From NCBI RefSeq assembly GCF_000242255.2, contig NC_017033.1, positions 2,925,110 to 2,989,109 of the forward strand: a stretch of 64,000 bases of DNA. The letters run 5' to 3'. The notes under the pieces are model-generated. The model did not search any database. It saw only the letters and a program-made list of their open reading frames with translations, and had not been told where the DNA came from. The DNA comes from Frateuria aurantia DSM 6220 (lineage in GTDB: Bacteria; Pseudomonadota; Gammaproteobacteria; Xanthomonadales; Rhodanobacteraceae). Of the stretch, positions 17,889-28,300 are shown one piece after another (positions within the stretch are counted from its first letter, which is position 1; the number at the start of each line of letters is the position of its first letter). Position numbers and translations under genes: made by a program.

Positions 17889-18977
17889 TCAGACCACCGT
17901 GCTGACCGCCTTGGGCATCATCGGCGCATGTAAGGACAATCCCCGCCAAGCCGCCAGCACCTGCTCCACCGTCAGCTCATCGACCCGCTGCACGACGCCT
18001 GCGCCGCCAAGCGCGATCACCGGACTGCCGCTGGCGCTGCGGGGACACCACTGGGCTGGCGCCAGACTGCCGAACAGCACCAGCAGCGGACAGCCGACGG
18101 CCGCCGCCAGATGGGCCGGCCCGGTGTCCACCGAGACCATGCTGCGGGCCATGGACTGCACCGCCAGCAGACGGCGCAAGGGCAACTCGCCCGCGGCGGA
18201 ACGGATCCGAGGCTCCGCCGCGGCATCCACGATGGACTGCACATAAGCGGCTTCGGCATCGGCACCACACAACATCACGGTCAAGTCATCGCGGGTCGCG
18301 CAAATCCCCCGCGCCAACGCCGCCCAGCGTTCGACCGGCCAGGATTTCTCGTCATCGCAGGCCGCCCGCACACCGTTCCAGCGCATGGTGCGCTTGTTGG
18401 CCGCCTGGATCAGCACCAGCCGCGACGGATCCAGTCCCAGGCCCCGCAGCCATTGCCGCGCTTCAGCCTGATCGACGGCGGCGATCTGAAGACCTGGCGC
18501 GGCCGAGATCCCGGGCACCGGACCGGCCCGACCGGCAAAGGCCGGCGGTGTCACGCCTGCAAAGGCCAGCAGCTTGTCGGCCTCGTGCAGGGGTGGTTCA
18601 GGCATATCTTCGATCCAGCTGACATGTTCCGGCGGAATACCCGCCAGTCGCAGCATGCGCCGGATCTTGGCCAGTGAACGCGGCTGCGGCTCGGCCACAT
18701 AGATCGGCCTCGCCCGCATGCCGCGCAAGGCCAACAGCATCCGCCAACGCTCCGGTGACAGCAGCAGTCCGCGATGACTGGCCTTCAGACTGTAGACCCG
18801 CCCCAGGTCCGGCTGGCCCCGGTACAGCGGTTCAGGCCAAGCACCGACCGCCAGCAAATCGCAGGGCCGGCCAAAGCGCAGATGCAGCGCATGCAGCAAC
18901 GGCTGCAGCAGCACGGTATCGCCCAGGCGCCCGAACCGTATCACCAGGGGGCCGGCCGCAGCGGTCCGGTTCGGCAT
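17889..18977 (-). CDS. Glycosyltransferase family 9 (heptosyltransferase-like)
   Basis: A 362-residue GT-B-fold enzyme of the ADP-heptose:LPS heptosyltransferase family. The N-terminus PLVIRFGRLGDTVLLQPLLHAL is the GT9 opening. The C-terminal nucleotide-sugar motif VSVDTGPAHLAAAVGCPLLVLFGSLAPAQWCP is conserved (D-[ST]-G-x-x-H, then LFG). It would add a heptose or another sugar to an LPS core or related acceptor on the cytoplasmic side of the inner membrane; the exact acceptor cannot be read from the sequence. It starts 2 bp after the cation/proton antiporter stop on the same strand, so they form one transcript, though no functional link is obvious. Confidence 0.9.
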   Translation of the reverse strand: MPNRTAAAGPLVIRFGRLGDTVLLQPLLHALHLRFGRPCDLLAVGAWPEPLYRGQPDLGRVYSLKASHRGLLLSPERWRMLLALRGMRARPIYVAEPQPRSLAKIRRMLRLAGIPPEHVSWIEDMPEPPLHEADKLLAFAGVTPPAFAGRAGPVPGISAAPGLQIAAVDQAEARQWLRGLGLDPSRLVLIQAANKRTMRWNGVRAACDDEKSWPVERWAALARGICATRDDLTVMLCGADAEAAYVQSIVDAAAEPRIRSAAGELPLRRLLAVQSMARSMVSVDTGPAHLAAAVGCPLLVLFGSLAPAQWCPRSASGSPVIALGGAGVVQRVDELTVEQVLAAWRGLSLHAPMMPKAVSTVV

Positions 18978-18979
18978 GA

Positions 18980-20809
18980 TCAGGACTCTCCTTGCACGGC
19001 CATCTTTTCACGCTCATGCTCCGCCCTCGGCTCGGCATCGGCCTCGAACAGATCCTGCAGATCGACCAGCGCTTCCTGCGCCGACTGCACCAGCTTGCCT
19101 TCGTCATCAAGCAATTGGGCCTGGGTCTGCAGCAGCTGATCGTCATGCCGTCGGAATCGCTCGACCCGATCCGCCGCATAAGCCGGGCTGAGGCCCAGCA
19201 ACTCAAGGGTCTGCCGGGTCATTTTCAAACTTGAATAAAAGGTCTCGCGCACCGGCTGGGCAATGCCCAGATCCAGCAGCCGAAAAGCATGTTGCCGGTT
19301 GCGGGCCCGCGCGACGATCTTGAGATTCGGAAACTCGCGGCGCACCAGTTCGGCGATGCGCAGATTGACCTCGGGATCGTCCGCCGTCAGCACGAACACC
19401 TCGGCCTTGTCGGCCTGGGCCGCGCGCAACAGCTCGACCCGGCTGGGATCACCGAAGTACAGGTCCACCGAGCCGAAGCGGCGCGAGGATTCAACCTGGT
19501 CTACCGAACTTTCCAGCGCCACGAAAGGAATCCGCTGGGCGCGCAATACGCGCCCCACGATCTGCCCCATCCGGCCGAAGCCGGCGATGATGACCTTGGG
19601 CGGGCCGGTATCGATGGCATCGAATTCGCGATGGGAGCCGCCGTCACGCGCCGCCCGGTTCAGCACCATCGCCACACCCAGCACCAGCAGCGGCGTCAGC
19701 GCCATCGAAACGGTGATCGCCAGCGTCAGGGCATCGGAAATCGCGGTTTCGACCAGACCTTGCTCGGTCGCCTGGCGCAGAACCACGAAGGCGAACTCGC
19801 CACCGCAGGCCAGCAGGGCCGACAGACGCAGGGCATCGGTGCGGCTCAAACCGCTGATCCAGCGCCCCAGCGGCCACAGCAAGGCACCTTTGACCGCCAG
19901 CAGGGCCAGCACCAGCCCCAGTATCAGCAGGGGCGAATGCAGCAGCAGGGGCAGATTCATGGTCATGCCCACACTGATGAAAAACAGCCCCAGCAACAGC
20001 CCCTTGAAGGGTTCGATATTGGATTCCAGTTCGTGCCGGTACTCCGAATCGGCCAGAAGCATGCCGGCAAGGAAGGCACCCAGGGTGGTCGAAACCCCAC
20101 CCACTTCCATCAGCCAGGCCGTTCCCATCACCACCACCAGCGCCGTGGCCGTGGATACCTCGACCTGCCGGGAGCGGGCCACGAAACGGAATACCGGCCG
20201 CAGCAGATAGCGGCCGCCGACCACGACGGCAAGGATCACCGCCACGGTCTTCATCACCGAGGCCGGATGCTGGGCATGCAGAGCGGTGTTGTCAGCCAGC
20301 AGCGGAACGGCGGCAATCAGCGGAATCGCCGCCAGATCCTGGAACAGCAGAATCGCGAATGCCTGACGACCGTAGGCCGACCCGGCCTCCTTGCGCTCGG
20401 CCAGGATCTGCAGGCCAAAGGCCGTCGAAGACAGGGCAAGGCTGCCACCGATAATCGCCGACGCGGCCGCCGACAGGCCGGCGAACACGTAACCGCATGC
20501 CCCCAGCACCACGCTGCTGGTCAGCACCTGCAGCAGACCGGTGCCGAATACATAGCGACGCATCACCCACAGACGGCGCGGTGACAATTCAAGGCCGATC
20601 ACGAACAGCATCAGCACCACACCGAACTCCGATATCGTGGAAACGCCTTCGGTATCGGTGATCCAGCCGCAGCCAGCCGGACCGATGACGACGCCGGCCA
20701 GCAGATACCCCAGAACCGAGCCCAGTTTCAGGCGCGCCGACAACGGCACCGCGATCACGATGGCGACCAGAAAAATCAGCGCGGTTTGCAGAGTCTCGTG
20801 ATTTCCCAC
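18980..20809 (-). CDS. Monovalent cation:proton antiporter-2 (KefB/KefC-like)
   Basis: A 609-residue CPA2 transporter. Residues 1-385 form about 12 membrane helices with the motifs SVLGYLLAGVVIGP and LLFQDLAAIPLIA. A cytoplasmic Rossmann-type RCK/TrkA-N domain starts near 405 with KVIIAGFGRMGQIVGRVL. A charged C-terminal tail of about 90 residues follows, longer in coiled-coil character than in short CPA2 members. This domain order matches glutathione-gated K+ efflux systems KefB and KefC, and many relatives so annotated have not been tested. No kefF/kefG partner gene is adjacent. Co-transcribed with the GT9 gene. Confidence 0.93.
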   Translation of the reverse strand: MGNHETLQTALIFLVAIVIAVPLSARLKLGSVLGYLLAGVVIGPAGCGWITDTEGVSTISEFGVVLMLFVIGLELSPRRLWVMRRYVFGTGLLQVLTSSVVLGACGYVFAGLSAAASAIIGGSLALSSTAFGLQILAERKEAGSAYGRQAFAILLFQDLAAIPLIAAVPLLADNTALHAQHPASVMKTVAVILAVVVGGRYLLRPVFRFVARSRQVEVSTATALVVVMGTAWLMEVGGVSTTLGAFLAGMLLADSEYRHELESNIEPFKGLLLGLFFISVGMTMNLPLLLHSPLLILGLVLALLAVKGALLWPLGRWISGLSRTDALRLSALLACGGEFAFVVLRQATEQGLVETAISDALTLAITVSMALTPLLVLGVAMVLNRAARDGGSHREFDAIDTGPPKVIIAGFGRMGQIVGRVLRAQRIPFVALESSVDQVESSRRFGSVDLYFGDPSRVELLRAAQADKAEVFVLTADDPEVNLRIAELVRREFPNLKIVARARNRQHAFRLLDLGIAQPVRETFYSSLKMTRQTLELLGLSPAYAADRVERFRRHDDQLLQTQAQLLDDEGKLVQSAQEALVDLQDLFEADAEPRAEHEREKMAVQGES

Positions 20810-21311
20810 TATGGCAACGCTCCTTGGGATGCATGGTTGAATGTAACGCGAAGGCCGGCGTGAAGCGGCCCCCGCCAGCGGTGCCGTATGTCGTCCACCG
20901 GACTCTCCGGAGGCAACATGCCACTCGCTTCGGCCCCCTCGTTGCCCGGGCTACGCGTCCCCGCTTGCAGACAGCGGGGCTTGGCACATGCCAGGCAGGC
21001 CCGCCGGACAGGTCCGACAGCCGCACCGGACACACCTCAAGAGGCTTCACGTCGGGAAAGTATTACCCAATTCCATGACCTTGGGCGTCTTTGAGCAATC
21101 AACCGCAGGAAACCGCCGATGTCGTCGGCAAGGCAACGAACCCCTGACGCATCGCCGACCGCGGGAAATCATGGCGGCGGGCGGCCCGGCGCATCCCCGT
21201 GCGAGCCTCCTGAAAACCGCTGTCTGCAGGTGAGGCACTTGCCAATCCGTCCGCCAAAGTGCATTGTTGCGGCGGTAAGTCATTGATTTTACATTACGGA
21301 TTTTTAACATC
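20810..21311. other. 500-bp intergenic region, divergent promoters only
   Basis: No frame here has family features. It separates the antiporter (minus) from the small membrane protein (plus). I see a short hairpin CCCCGCT...AGCGGGG at 20959-20979 without a T-run. The 60 bp before 21312 are AT-richer (ATTGATTTTACATTACGG) and probably contain the promoter of the small membrane protein gene. Confidence 0.5.
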
Positions 21312-21581
21312 ATGCGCTACAACCTGCCTCCCCTGCGCCGCGCCCGCCATCCCCTGACCCGTATCGCTTCGGGCCTGCTGGGTATGGCCGCCGCGGCCGT
21401 GATGCTGGTCTTCGGCATGGTCGCCATTGCCGTGCTGCTGGCCGGCGGAGCCCTGTTCGTGCTGTGGCGGTACTGGAATCGTCGCCAGCCCGATGCAACA
21501 CGTTCCGCCGCCGCGCCGGCTCCCAAGATCATCGACGGCGAATTCGTGGTCATCCGGCAGGGGCGCCCCGTCAGCCACTGA
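21312..21581 (+). CDS. Small membrane protein, hypothetical (89 aa)
   Basis: A short basic N-terminus (MRYNLPPLRRARHPL) is followed by one or two tightly packed hydrophobic segments, about residues 20-53 (TRIASGLLGMAAAAVMLVFG, then VAIAVLLAGGALFVLWRYW). A Pro/Ala linker then leads to a conserved-looking tail KIIDGEFVVIRQGR. The xxIDGEFxVI ending is seen in small uncharacterised envelope proteins of related bacteria. Its GC third positions and AT-rich upstream sequence argue that it is real, though no clear ribosome binding site precedes the ATG. Function unknown. Confidence 0.7.
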   Translation: MRYNLPPLRRARHPLTRIASGLLGMAAAAVMLVFGMVAIAVLLAGGALFVLWRYWNRRQPDATRSAAAPAPKIIDGEFVVIRQGRPVSH

Positions 21582-21697
21582 ACCGTGCAGGCTGCTGCAC
21601 TTCCTGTGCCGCTGTCTCGACATACAAGGGCAGCGGCAGCGCTGCTTCTGGCACAGGCGTATGATGACGGGCTTCAGCCCGTCTGTCGGAGTACCTC

Positions 21698-22384
21698 ATG
21701 AGTTACATCGTGGCCCCGCCGGCCGTCACCAGCCTGCCTGTCATCGACAGCGCCCAGCGCTTTCCGGTTCGCCGGATCTTCTGCGTAGGCCGCAACTACG
21801 CCGCCCATGCCCGCGAAATGGGCGTGCCCACGGACAGACAACGGCCGATGTTCTTCAGCAAGCCGGCCGATGCACTGGTCAGCGACGGCGTCGACATTCC
21901 ATATCCCGGTGCAACACACGATCTGCATCATGAAGTCGAGATGGTGGTGGCACTGGCGGCCGGCGGCCACAACCTCGTTCCGGAGCAGGCGGCCGCGCTG
22001 ATATGGGGCTACGGCGTGGGACTGGACCTGACCCGCCGCGACCTGCAGGCACAGGCCAAGGCCGACCGCCACCCCTGGGATGCTGCCAAGGGCTTCGACC
22101 ATTCGGCACCGGTTTCCGCGCTGTGCCCGGCCAGCCACGCCGAACCAGGCCCGGAAACCGTGATCAGCCTGCAAGTGAATGGTGAACTGCGCCAGCAATC
22201 CGTGCTGGCGGAGATGATTTTCAGCGTTCCCGAACTGCTGTCGCATCTGTCCACACTGTTCGAACTGCGTCCAGGTGACCTGTTGTTTACCGGCACCCCG
22301 GCCGGCGTCGGTCCGCTGCAGCGCGGCGACCGTTTCCACGCCGAACTGGCAGGCATCGCCAGGCTGGACGGACGGATCATCTGA
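21698..22384 (+). CDS. Fumarylacetoacetate hydrolase family protein
   Basis: A 228-residue single-domain member of the FAH superfamily, which cleaves or decarboxylates beta-keto acids such as acylpyruvates using a divalent metal. Motifs in order: IFCVGRNYAAHAREMG, PIFFSKPADAL-like MFFSKPADALV, the metal-binding HHEVEMVVAL (two Glu ligands), GYGVGLDLTRRDLQ, and LFTGTPAGVGPLQRGD. This pattern places it with the YcgM/FAHD1-type acylpyruvases, but the substrate is not certain. The ATG has GGAG eight bases before it. It is flanked by 115-150 bp gaps, so it may stand alone. Confidence 0.92.
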   Translation: MSYIVAPPAVTSLPVIDSAQRFPVRRIFCVGRNYAAHAREMGVPTDRQRPMFFSKPADALVSDGVDIPYPGATHDLHHEVEMVVALAAGGHNLVPEQAAALIWGYGVGLDLTRRDLQAQAKADRHPWDAAKGFDHSAPVSALCPASHAEPGPETVISLQVNGELRQQSVLAEMIFSVPELLSHLSTLFELRPGDLLFTGTPAGVGPLQRGDRFHAELAGIARLDGRII

Positions 22385-22534
22385 CCCCGTTCGCCGCGGT
22401 GCGCCACGCGCCGCGATCCCTCCCGGCGGGACCATGTCGCGTCGAACCACACGCGATACTTTGCGTGACCGGGTTCACAACGGTACGCTACAGAGGCCTC
22501 CCATCACTGAACTTGCCGGAGACCGGAACAAATC

Positions 22535-22939
22535 ATGAGCTTTCTCAAAGAATTCAAAGAATTTGCCATGCGTGGCAATGTGCTGGATCTCGCCGTCGGT
22601 GTCGTCATCGGCGCCGCCTTCGGCAAGATCACCACGTCGCTGGTCGATCAGATCATCATGCCCCCCATCGGTCTGCTGATCGGCGGCGTCGATTTCGCCC
22701 AGTGGAAATGGGTATTGCGCGCGGCGGATCCGGCCCAGAAGATCAGCGAAGTCGCGATCGGCTTCGGGGCTTTCATCAATACCGTGATCCAGTTCCTTAT
22801 CATCGCCTTCGCGGTGTTTCTGCTGATCAAGGTGGTCAATCGCCTGGTACACAAGAAGCAGGCTGAAGCGCCGGCCCCGGCCCCGGCTGCAGACGTGGTT
22901 CTGCTGACCGAAATCCGCGACCTGCTCAAGAACAAGTAA
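22535..22939 (+). CDS. mscL: Large-conductance mechanosensitive channel
   Basis: A 134-residue MscL, the pentameric inner-membrane safety valve opening under hypo-osmotic shock. The N-terminal amphipathic helix and first membrane segment [20 protein letters not shown] lead into [20 protein letters not shown], the pore helix. Then come the periplasmic loop and a second helix ending FLLIKVVNR, followed by an Ala/Pro linker and the C-terminal bundle helix [12 protein letters not shown]. Length and all regions are standard. It is a single gene with a strong terminator 34 bp after the stop. Confidence 0.98.
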   Translation: MSFLKEFKEFAMRGNVLDLAVGVVIGAAFGKITTSLVDQIIMPPIGLLIGGVDFAQWKWVLRAADPAQKISEVAIGFGAFINTVIQFLIIAFAVFLLIKVVNRLVHKKQAEAPAPAPAADVVLLTEIRDLLKNK

Positions 22940-22972
22940 GCGGATGGTCCTCCTGCCAAGGCGGGCCCTTGC

Positions 22973-22999
22973 GAGGCGGCGGCCTGTGGCCGCCGCCTC
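22973..22999 (+). terminator. mscL terminator hairpin
   Basis: A perfect 12-bp stem, GAGGCGGCGGCC and its complement around a TGT loop, 34 bp downstream of mscL. The following bases (CGTCCCGC) are not T-rich, so efficiency is uncertain. Confidence 0.6.
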
Positions 23000-23564
23000 C
23001 GTCCCGCAGGCAGCTTTTCAGACGACAGCTGCTCTGCATGGAATCGCCTTGAATGATGCCGCTCCCCATGCCTTCAGCCACGCCTTGAGCACGGGGAGCA
23101 GGCCATATCGTCCGGCGACTGTATCGCATCATGTCCGGGCCTGTGAGGCTCGCTTGCAGCAGAGGCGCCAGGCCAAGCTGGAGACGTGGGTCGATCGGGA
23201 TGTCCACCGGAGCTGTCCTCGCGGGGCCTGCATGGCATCCGGGGGGATGCCGTCGAATCGCCAGCGGATGCCACGACGGGCCGCCACCGCCTCCACGCAA
23301 GCCGGCAGCGGCAGTTCCGTACGGTGCCGACCGGCAGCACGAAGTATCGCCGCCCTCGCTGCGTGGCAGGTCACCCGCTGCCGTCCCGACTGGCATCTTG
23401 CTGCCCATGACAGGCCGGACAGGATCGCTCCCTCCTCGCGGCTCCGGAGCATGACCGTCCATATCGAGCCCAGCTGGCTGGCAACCCAGACGGAAGATGA
23501 CCTCAGTTCGGCCCCAGGAGCCATGCAAGGTGAATCGAACGACCGCTGAGCGCCGGGGTCCGGG
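23000..23564. other. 565-bp region without a recognisable gene
   Basis: Frames of 60-200 codons exist on both strands, but none has a ribosome binding site, family motif or sensible composition. Arg, Pro and Ser dominate in every frame, as expected for chance frames in GC-rich DNA. The tamA promoter should lie near its right end. It could be the remains of a decayed gene, but I cannot see of which. Confidence 0.45.
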
Positions 23565-25355
23565 ATGCCGACGCCGGTGAAGTACCCATTCTTGCCATCC
23601 GTCGGTCGCGGCCTCATCCTGCTCACTACCACCCTGCTGCCGCTGACGGCGAGTGCCGGCATCGTGCTGCAGGTCAAAGGCCTGCCCGACGACTTGCAAC
23701 AGGCGGTGATCAGCGCCAGCGGCCTGAGTGCCTACGCCACGCGTTCCGTCAGCGAAGCCCAGGTCCGGCGTCTGTTCAAGCAGGTGCAGACCCAGGTCGA
23801 CGGCATCCTGCGCCCCTACGGCTATTACCACAGCACGGTACACGGTGAACTCGATCCCAAGGGACAGGACTGGGCGCTGAGCCTGCAGATCGAGGCGGGA
23901 CCGCCGGTACTGATCGAGCAGGTTCAGGCGACGCTGCCTGCCAGCGCCCGCGAGGTTCCCGCCGTGCGCAGCAGCCTGCGGGCCTTGCGCGCCTTGCAGG
24001 GCAAGCAGCTCGATGACGGCAACTATGAGTCGGCACGCGATACTGTGACTTCGGCGCTGACCGCCAATGGCTGGCTGGATGCGAAACTGGACACTCACCG
24101 GGTCGAGGTCGATACCCGCCGCAATCAGGCCAGGGTGGAACTCGCCTGGAACATCGGGCCGCGCTATCGCTTCGGCCCGGTCGATTTTTCCGGCTCGCAA
24201 TTCAGGCCCGGGGTTCTGGACCGCTATGTGCCCTTCCCGGCCGGCACGGCCTATACCCAGGACCAGTTGCTGCAACTGCAGCAGTCGCTGACCAATACCG
24301 ACTACTTCTCGATGGTGGATGTGCGCCCGGACATGAGTCACCGCCAGGGCCAGATCGTGCCGGTGCTGGTCAATCTGCATCCCGCCAAGCAGACCATCTA
24401 CACCGGTGGTCCCTTCTACGGCACCGATACCGGACCGGGTATTCGTGCCGGGCTGAGCAAACGCTGGATCAACCGCCGCGGCCACAAATGGAGCAACGAG
24501 CTGATTCTGGCCCAGCGCCTGAAAAGCCTGTCCACCCTGTATACCATCCCGATGCCGGGCCCGAACCAGCGCAGCTTCAATTTCGGCGCCAATTTCCTGG
24601 ATGCCAATACCGTCACCTCGGTGGCGCATACCTTCGAAGTCGTCGCCAACGAGACCCGGCTGTGGCATGGCTGGACCCGGACGCTGGGCGTCCATGCCCT
24701 GACCGGCACCTTCACCGTCGGCAAGCGCGGCACCGAATCCGACCGCATTGCCGGCCTTGAGCACGGCTCCAGCACTCTGGTTTATGCCGAAGGCTCGCTG
24801 GCCCGCAAGCGGATGGACAATTCCACCTTCGTGCGCCGTGGCTGGTCGCTTAACTTTACCGCCCGCACCACGGCCGGCAGCGCCCTCTCCAGTGCCCGCT
24901 TCTCGCAGCTGATGGCCGATGCCAAGTGGATTCGCGCCTTTGCCGGCCGCAACCGCCTGATCTTGCGCGGCAGTGCCGCCTTGACCGATACCAATGACTT
25001 CGATGCCCTGCCACCGCAGCTGCGCTTCTTCGCCGGTGGCGACCGCTCGGTCCGAGGCTATGCCTATCAGGCCATTGGCCCGCTCAACAAGTCCAAGCGC
25101 GTGATCGGCGGCCGCAACCTGCTCATCGGCAGTGCCGAGATGGAGCACTATTTCACGCCGCACTGGGGCATGGCCGGCTTCGTTGATGCCGGCAACGCCT
25201 TCAACGGCATGGACTACCGGCCTCAGCTGGGCACCGGCCTGGGCCTGCGCTGGCTGTCGCCGGTCGGCATGATCCGCATCGATGTGGGCATGCCGGTGCA
25301 CAGCATCTATGGCCATGGTGTCCAGCTGCACGTCAATATCGGTCCTGACCTATGA
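23565..25355 (+). CDS. tamA: Translocation and assembly module outer-membrane protein TamA
   Basis: A 596-residue Omp85-family protein. A signal peptide (about residues 1-32, hydrophobic core LILLTTTLLPLTASA) is followed by three POTRA domains to about residue 265 and a C-terminal 16-strand barrel. The barrel holds the conserved Omp85 motif near LRFFAGGDRSVRGYAYQAIG and ends MIRIDVGMPV...VQLHVNIGPDL. TamA works with TamB to move certain proteins, and probably lipids, into or to the outer membrane. The stop overlaps the tamB start by four bases, the usual tamAB coupling. There is no strong ribosome binding site before the ATG at 23565, and starting at the next Met would remove the signal peptide's basic end. 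Confidence 0.93.
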   Translation: MPTPVKYPFLPSVGRGLILLTTTLLPLTASAGIVLQVKGLPDDLQQAVISASGLSAYATRSVSEAQVRRLFKQVQTQVDGILRPYGYYHSTVHGELDPKGQDWALSLQIEAGPPVLIEQVQATLPASAREVPAVRSSLRALRALQGKQLDDGNYESARDTVTSALTANGWLDAKLDTHRVEVDTRRNQARVELAWNIGPRYRFGPVDFSGSQFRPGVLDRYVPFPAGTAYTQDQLLQLQQSLTNTDYFSMVDVRPDMSHRQGQIVPVLVNLHPAKQTIYTGGPFYGTDTGPGIRAGLSKRWINRRGHKWSNELILAQRLKSLSTLYTIPMPGPNQRSFNFGANFLDANTVTSVAHTFEVVANETRLWHGWTRTLGVHALTGTFTVGKRGTESDRIAGLEHGSSTLVYAEGSLARKRMDNSTFVRRGWSLNFTARTTAGSALSSARFSQLMADAKWIRAFAGRNRLILRGSAALTDTNDFDALPPQLRFFAGGDRSVRGYAYQAIGPLNKSKRVIGGRNLLIGSAEMEHYFTPHWGMAGFVDAGNAFNGMDYRPQLGTGLGLRWLSPVGMIRIDVGMPVHSIYGHGVQLHVNIGPDL

Positions 25356-28300
25356 GCGAGTCCACACCCCCCGTCGTCCCGGCCGTCCGACCCCGTCCGC
25401 TGCGCCTGATCCTGCGGATTGTGGCCGGCCTGCTGGCCGTGATCGTACTGGGACTGGGCTGGCTGCTGGGCACCGAGTCCGGACTGCAGACCCTGGCCGC
25501 GCGCCTGCCCGGGCTCAGCGCCGGTACCGTCAACATCGGCCAGGCCCATGGTCGCCTGCTGGGGCCGCTGGATCTGCACGACATCCGCTATGACGATGGC
25601 CACGGTACCCAGGTCCGGGTCCGGCAATTGCAGCTGGACTGGCGACCACTGGCCCTGCTGCGCGGCAGGCTGCATATCCTGCGCCTGCAGACCGGTGCCT
25701 CCAGCGTGGCTCTGGTCAGCCAGCCCGAAACGGCCCCCACCCCTTCAACGCCCTTTGAAATGCCTGAAAAAGCGCCTTTCGGGCTTCGTATCGATCAGCT
25801 GCAACTGGGCCCTGTGGATCTGCAGCAGGACGGCAAATCCCTACTGAAAACGCGGCGTCTGGATCTGGCCGGCAGCTGGCTCGGTCATCAGCTGACCCTG
25901 GCCCGCCTGGATCTGGATGCCGAACCTGGCCAGGCCTCGCTGCACGGGCAATTGCGGCTGGGCAAAGTCATCCGCGGACGCCTGCAGGCCCAGGTCCAAT
26001 GGCAGCTCGGCGAGCAGGCTCTGGCCGCCACGCTCGATGCCCATGCGGCCGATGCCGATGCCCATCTCGATCTGGATCTGACCGCGCCCACTGCCGTTCA
26101 TCTGCAACTGCAGATCAACCAGCTGCAGCACCATGCCTGGCAGGGCCAGCTGAACATGCCGCCCGCCATGCTGGCAAAACTGGGCCTCGACGGTCCGATC
26201 AGGCAGTTCGCTCTCGCACTCGATGCCAGCGGTGATGACCGGGGTGGCCAGGCCCGGGGCCGGCTGGACCTGGACCAGATTCCGATCCTGCTGGACCCAA
26301 TGCAGCTGGGCTATCAGCCAGCCAGCCAGTTGCTGGATATCCGGCAGCTGCATCTGCACTCGCCCAAACTGGCCGGCATCATCGACCTCAGCGGCCAGCT
26401 GGGCCTGGGCGGCAGCGAACCCAGTGGCCATCTGGCCCTGCACTGGCAGGACCTGGCGCTGCCGGCGGACTGGGTCGGGCAGGCCATGAGCAGCGCCGGA
26501 CAACTCAAGCTCGATGGCGGTGCCAGCCAGTTCGCCGCTGTCGGCCAGCTGGACCTGGGCCCGGCCGGCCGGCTCGCCCATCTGCAACTGGATCTGCAAG
26601 GCAATCCGCAACATCTCGATATCCGGCAGCTGGACATCCGCCAGCAGGGCCAGGGCGGCCAACTGCAGGCCAGCGGCCAGGTCGACCTGCAACCGACGAC
26701 ACGCTGGAGCCTGCAACTGGCCGCTAGGGGATTCGATCCCGGCGTCTGGCTGCATGACTGGCCGGGCTCGCTGAATCTGAAACTGGACACCGAAGGCCAG
26801 CTGGCCGGCGACCTGCCGGTCGCACGGCTGAATCTGGACCAGCTGCAGGGACGACTGCGTGACCGGCCAATAAGCGGCAAAGGGCAGCTGCAGATCGACC
26901 CCCAGCAGGTGCTCAGCGGTCAGCTGAATCTGGCTTCGGGCCAGAGCCGGATCCGGCTCGAAGGCCAGCCCGGGCGCAGCAACCAGTTGCTTCTCGTACT
27001 CAGCGCGCCCCAAGCCAACGACTGGCTGCCCGAGGCCCGTGGCCGGCTGAATGCCCAGGCCCGCTACCAGGGCAAGCTGCAGTCCGGCCAGCTGCAGCTG
27101 CAACTGCATGGCGAGGGGCTGAGCTACCTGGACAACCATATCGGCACGCTCGGCCTGAATGCCGATGTGCCCGACGTCAGCCGTATCGGCGGAAAGATCA
27201 GTCTGCGGGCGGCCAATGCCAAGGCTTCCGGTCTGGCCGTCAGCCGGCTGGCGGTGGATGCCGACGGCAACGAGAAGAATCATCGCCTGCAGCTGCAACT
27301 GACCGGCAAACCGCTGAGTGCCGAATTGCAGGCAAGCGGCAGCTACCGCCAGTCCCAGTGGCAAGGGCAGTTGAGCCAGCTCCATCTGGACCTGCAGGGG
27401 CTGCCGCGCTGGTCGCTGCAGAAGCCGGTGGATCTGCATTACGCCCAGGCCGGCTTCCGCAGCAGCGAGCTGTGTCTGGTCGCGGGTGAGCCCAGGATCT
27501 GCGCCAGCGCCAGCCAGAATGCAAAAACCGGGCTGGATGCCAGCTACCATCTGCATGCCCTGCCGCTGGCCATGCTGCTGAATGCCGCCGGCATGGCTGA
27601 CCTGCCTGTCTCGATCAGCGGCATCCTCGAAGGCGACGGCAAGATCCACCGCACTCCGGCCGGACAGTTGGACGGCCAGGCCACCCTCCATGCGCCCGGC
27701 GGCCAAATCCATTATCTGGAGCAGCCGGACCAGCCTCTGATCAACTACGGACCGGTGCAGCTGCAGGCCCGCCTGCAGCCCCGCAACCAGCAACTGAATC
27801 TGCATGCCCGATTCTCGGACGCCAGCCATGATCAGGGCCATATCGATGGCCAGGTCCAGCTGCATCCTGTCACCCAGGCACTGACGGGCGAGCTGGCCTT
27901 CGCCCTGCCCAGCCTCAACTTCGTCAGCATGCTGAGTCCGCAGCTGGCCGCCGTCCATGGGCATGCCCAGGGCCGCTTGCGGCTGGGCGGCAAACTGGAT
28001 CACCCCACCGTGGTCGGCGAAGCCGCCTTGCAGGACTTCGGCGCCGAAGTACCGGTCGCCGGCATCAAGCTGGAACAGGGCCAGCTGGCGCTGAACATGC
28101 TGCCTGACGGTCAGGCCAGCCTGCAAGGCCAATTGAAATCAGGCAGCGGCTCATTGCAGATCCAGGGTCAGCTCGGTCTGGACAGTCACAGCCCAAGTCA
28201 TGTCAGCATCCGCGGCAGCCAGTTCACGGCGGCAGACATTCCCGCCGCCAAGGTGACGATCTCGCCGGATCTGAGCATCGATTATCTGCCTACCGGTCTC

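Noticed and set aside
25841-28132. A 763-codon open frame antisense to tamB
   Set aside because: Mirror of the Gln/Leu-rich TamB codons (CAG/CTG read as CTG/CAG); no independent evidence for a gene.
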